Shown one piece after another: positions 63,139 to 64,000 of a stretch of DNA of 64,000 bases (positions are counted from its first letter, which is position 1; the number at the start of each line of letters is the position of its first letter). The stretch covers positions 248,001 to 312,000 of the forward strand of contig CAZXOG010000001.1 of assembly GCA_964642315.1 (NCBI GenBank), read 5' to 3'. Source of the stretch: JAGVDM01 sp964642315. GTDB lineage: Bacteria > Patescibacteriota > Gracilibacteria > Peribacterales > Peribacteraceae. The notes under the pieces are model-generated. The model was not told the origin of the DNA and did no database searches. It was given only the letters and a program-made list of their open reading frames with translations. Made by a program: the position numbers and the translations under genes.

Positions 63139-64000
<862 letters not shown>

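Overview
This window is a gene-dense, GC-rich bacterial chromosome segment from what looks like a Candidate Phyla Radiation (Patescibacteria) genome, most plausibly the Peregrinibacteria/Peribacteria side. The inference rests on a two-gene operon of CPR-type T4SS-pilin-like membrane proteins, a VanW protein, a four-helix-bundle (S23/IVP) gene, very large lineage-specific proteins without known domains, housekeeping genes pulled out of their usual operons (rpoC without rpoB, tuf-rpsJ away from rpsL-rpsG-fusA), and many near-leaderless promoters. TGA is used as a stop (for example pyrE and rpoC), so this is not a UGA-recoding Gracilibacteria/Absconditabacteria genome. Genes are GC-rich, while promoters are conspicuous AT-rich islands.

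Layout. 0-4.6 kb: purM, a small membrane protein, ftsE-like ATPase, rRNA methyltransferases rlmE and rsmG, pyrE. 4.6-9.6 kb: a strongly promoted candidate surface protein with its own terminator, a 67-residue protein, pheS, and a purE-udg-membrane protein operon. 9.6-10.9 kb is an RNA region: a tRNA-like element on the minus strand, a tandem array of tRNA-Arg 5' halves ending in the intact tRNA-Arg(GCG), tRNA-Ala(GGC), and a roughly 470-nt structured, apparently minus-strand RNA. 10.9-24.3 kb: gmk, a catalytically altered asparaginase, phosphomannomutase, glycogen phosphorylase, photolyase, a fur-zip metal operon, the pilin pair, a BI-1 protein, vanW, nusB and rnc. 24.3-34.7 kb: tuf-rpsJ, mutY, two exported proteins (one with Myxococcus-type Cys repeats), rny and a lamin-tail/PKD surface protein.

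34.7-45.0 kb is the most unusual stretch: a 2010-residue protein of unknown function and its 296-residue partner, facing two paralogous proteins with twin-arginine signals (one also has a lipobox) and a small helical protein. 45.1-50.1 kb returns to metabolism (carA, purN, an FNR-like reductase) but includes a probably mobile four-helix-bundle cassette and a run of small proteins. 50.3-54.2 kb is rpoC alone. 54.3-59.3 kb holds two small paralogues and a 1380-residue modular protein. 59.3-61.9 kb holds two independently promoted and terminated exported/membrane proteins. The window ends in rpsL, rpsG and a truncated fusA.

Functionally, nucleotide synthesis is present but scattered (purM, class II purE, purN, pyrE, carA). 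Two base-excision glycosylases (type 4 UDG, MutY) have lost Fe-S cluster cysteines. The strongest promoters mostly drive surface or unknown proteins, which suggests these are abundant and define the lifestyle of the organism. Family names were recognised by reading the translations, not by database search.
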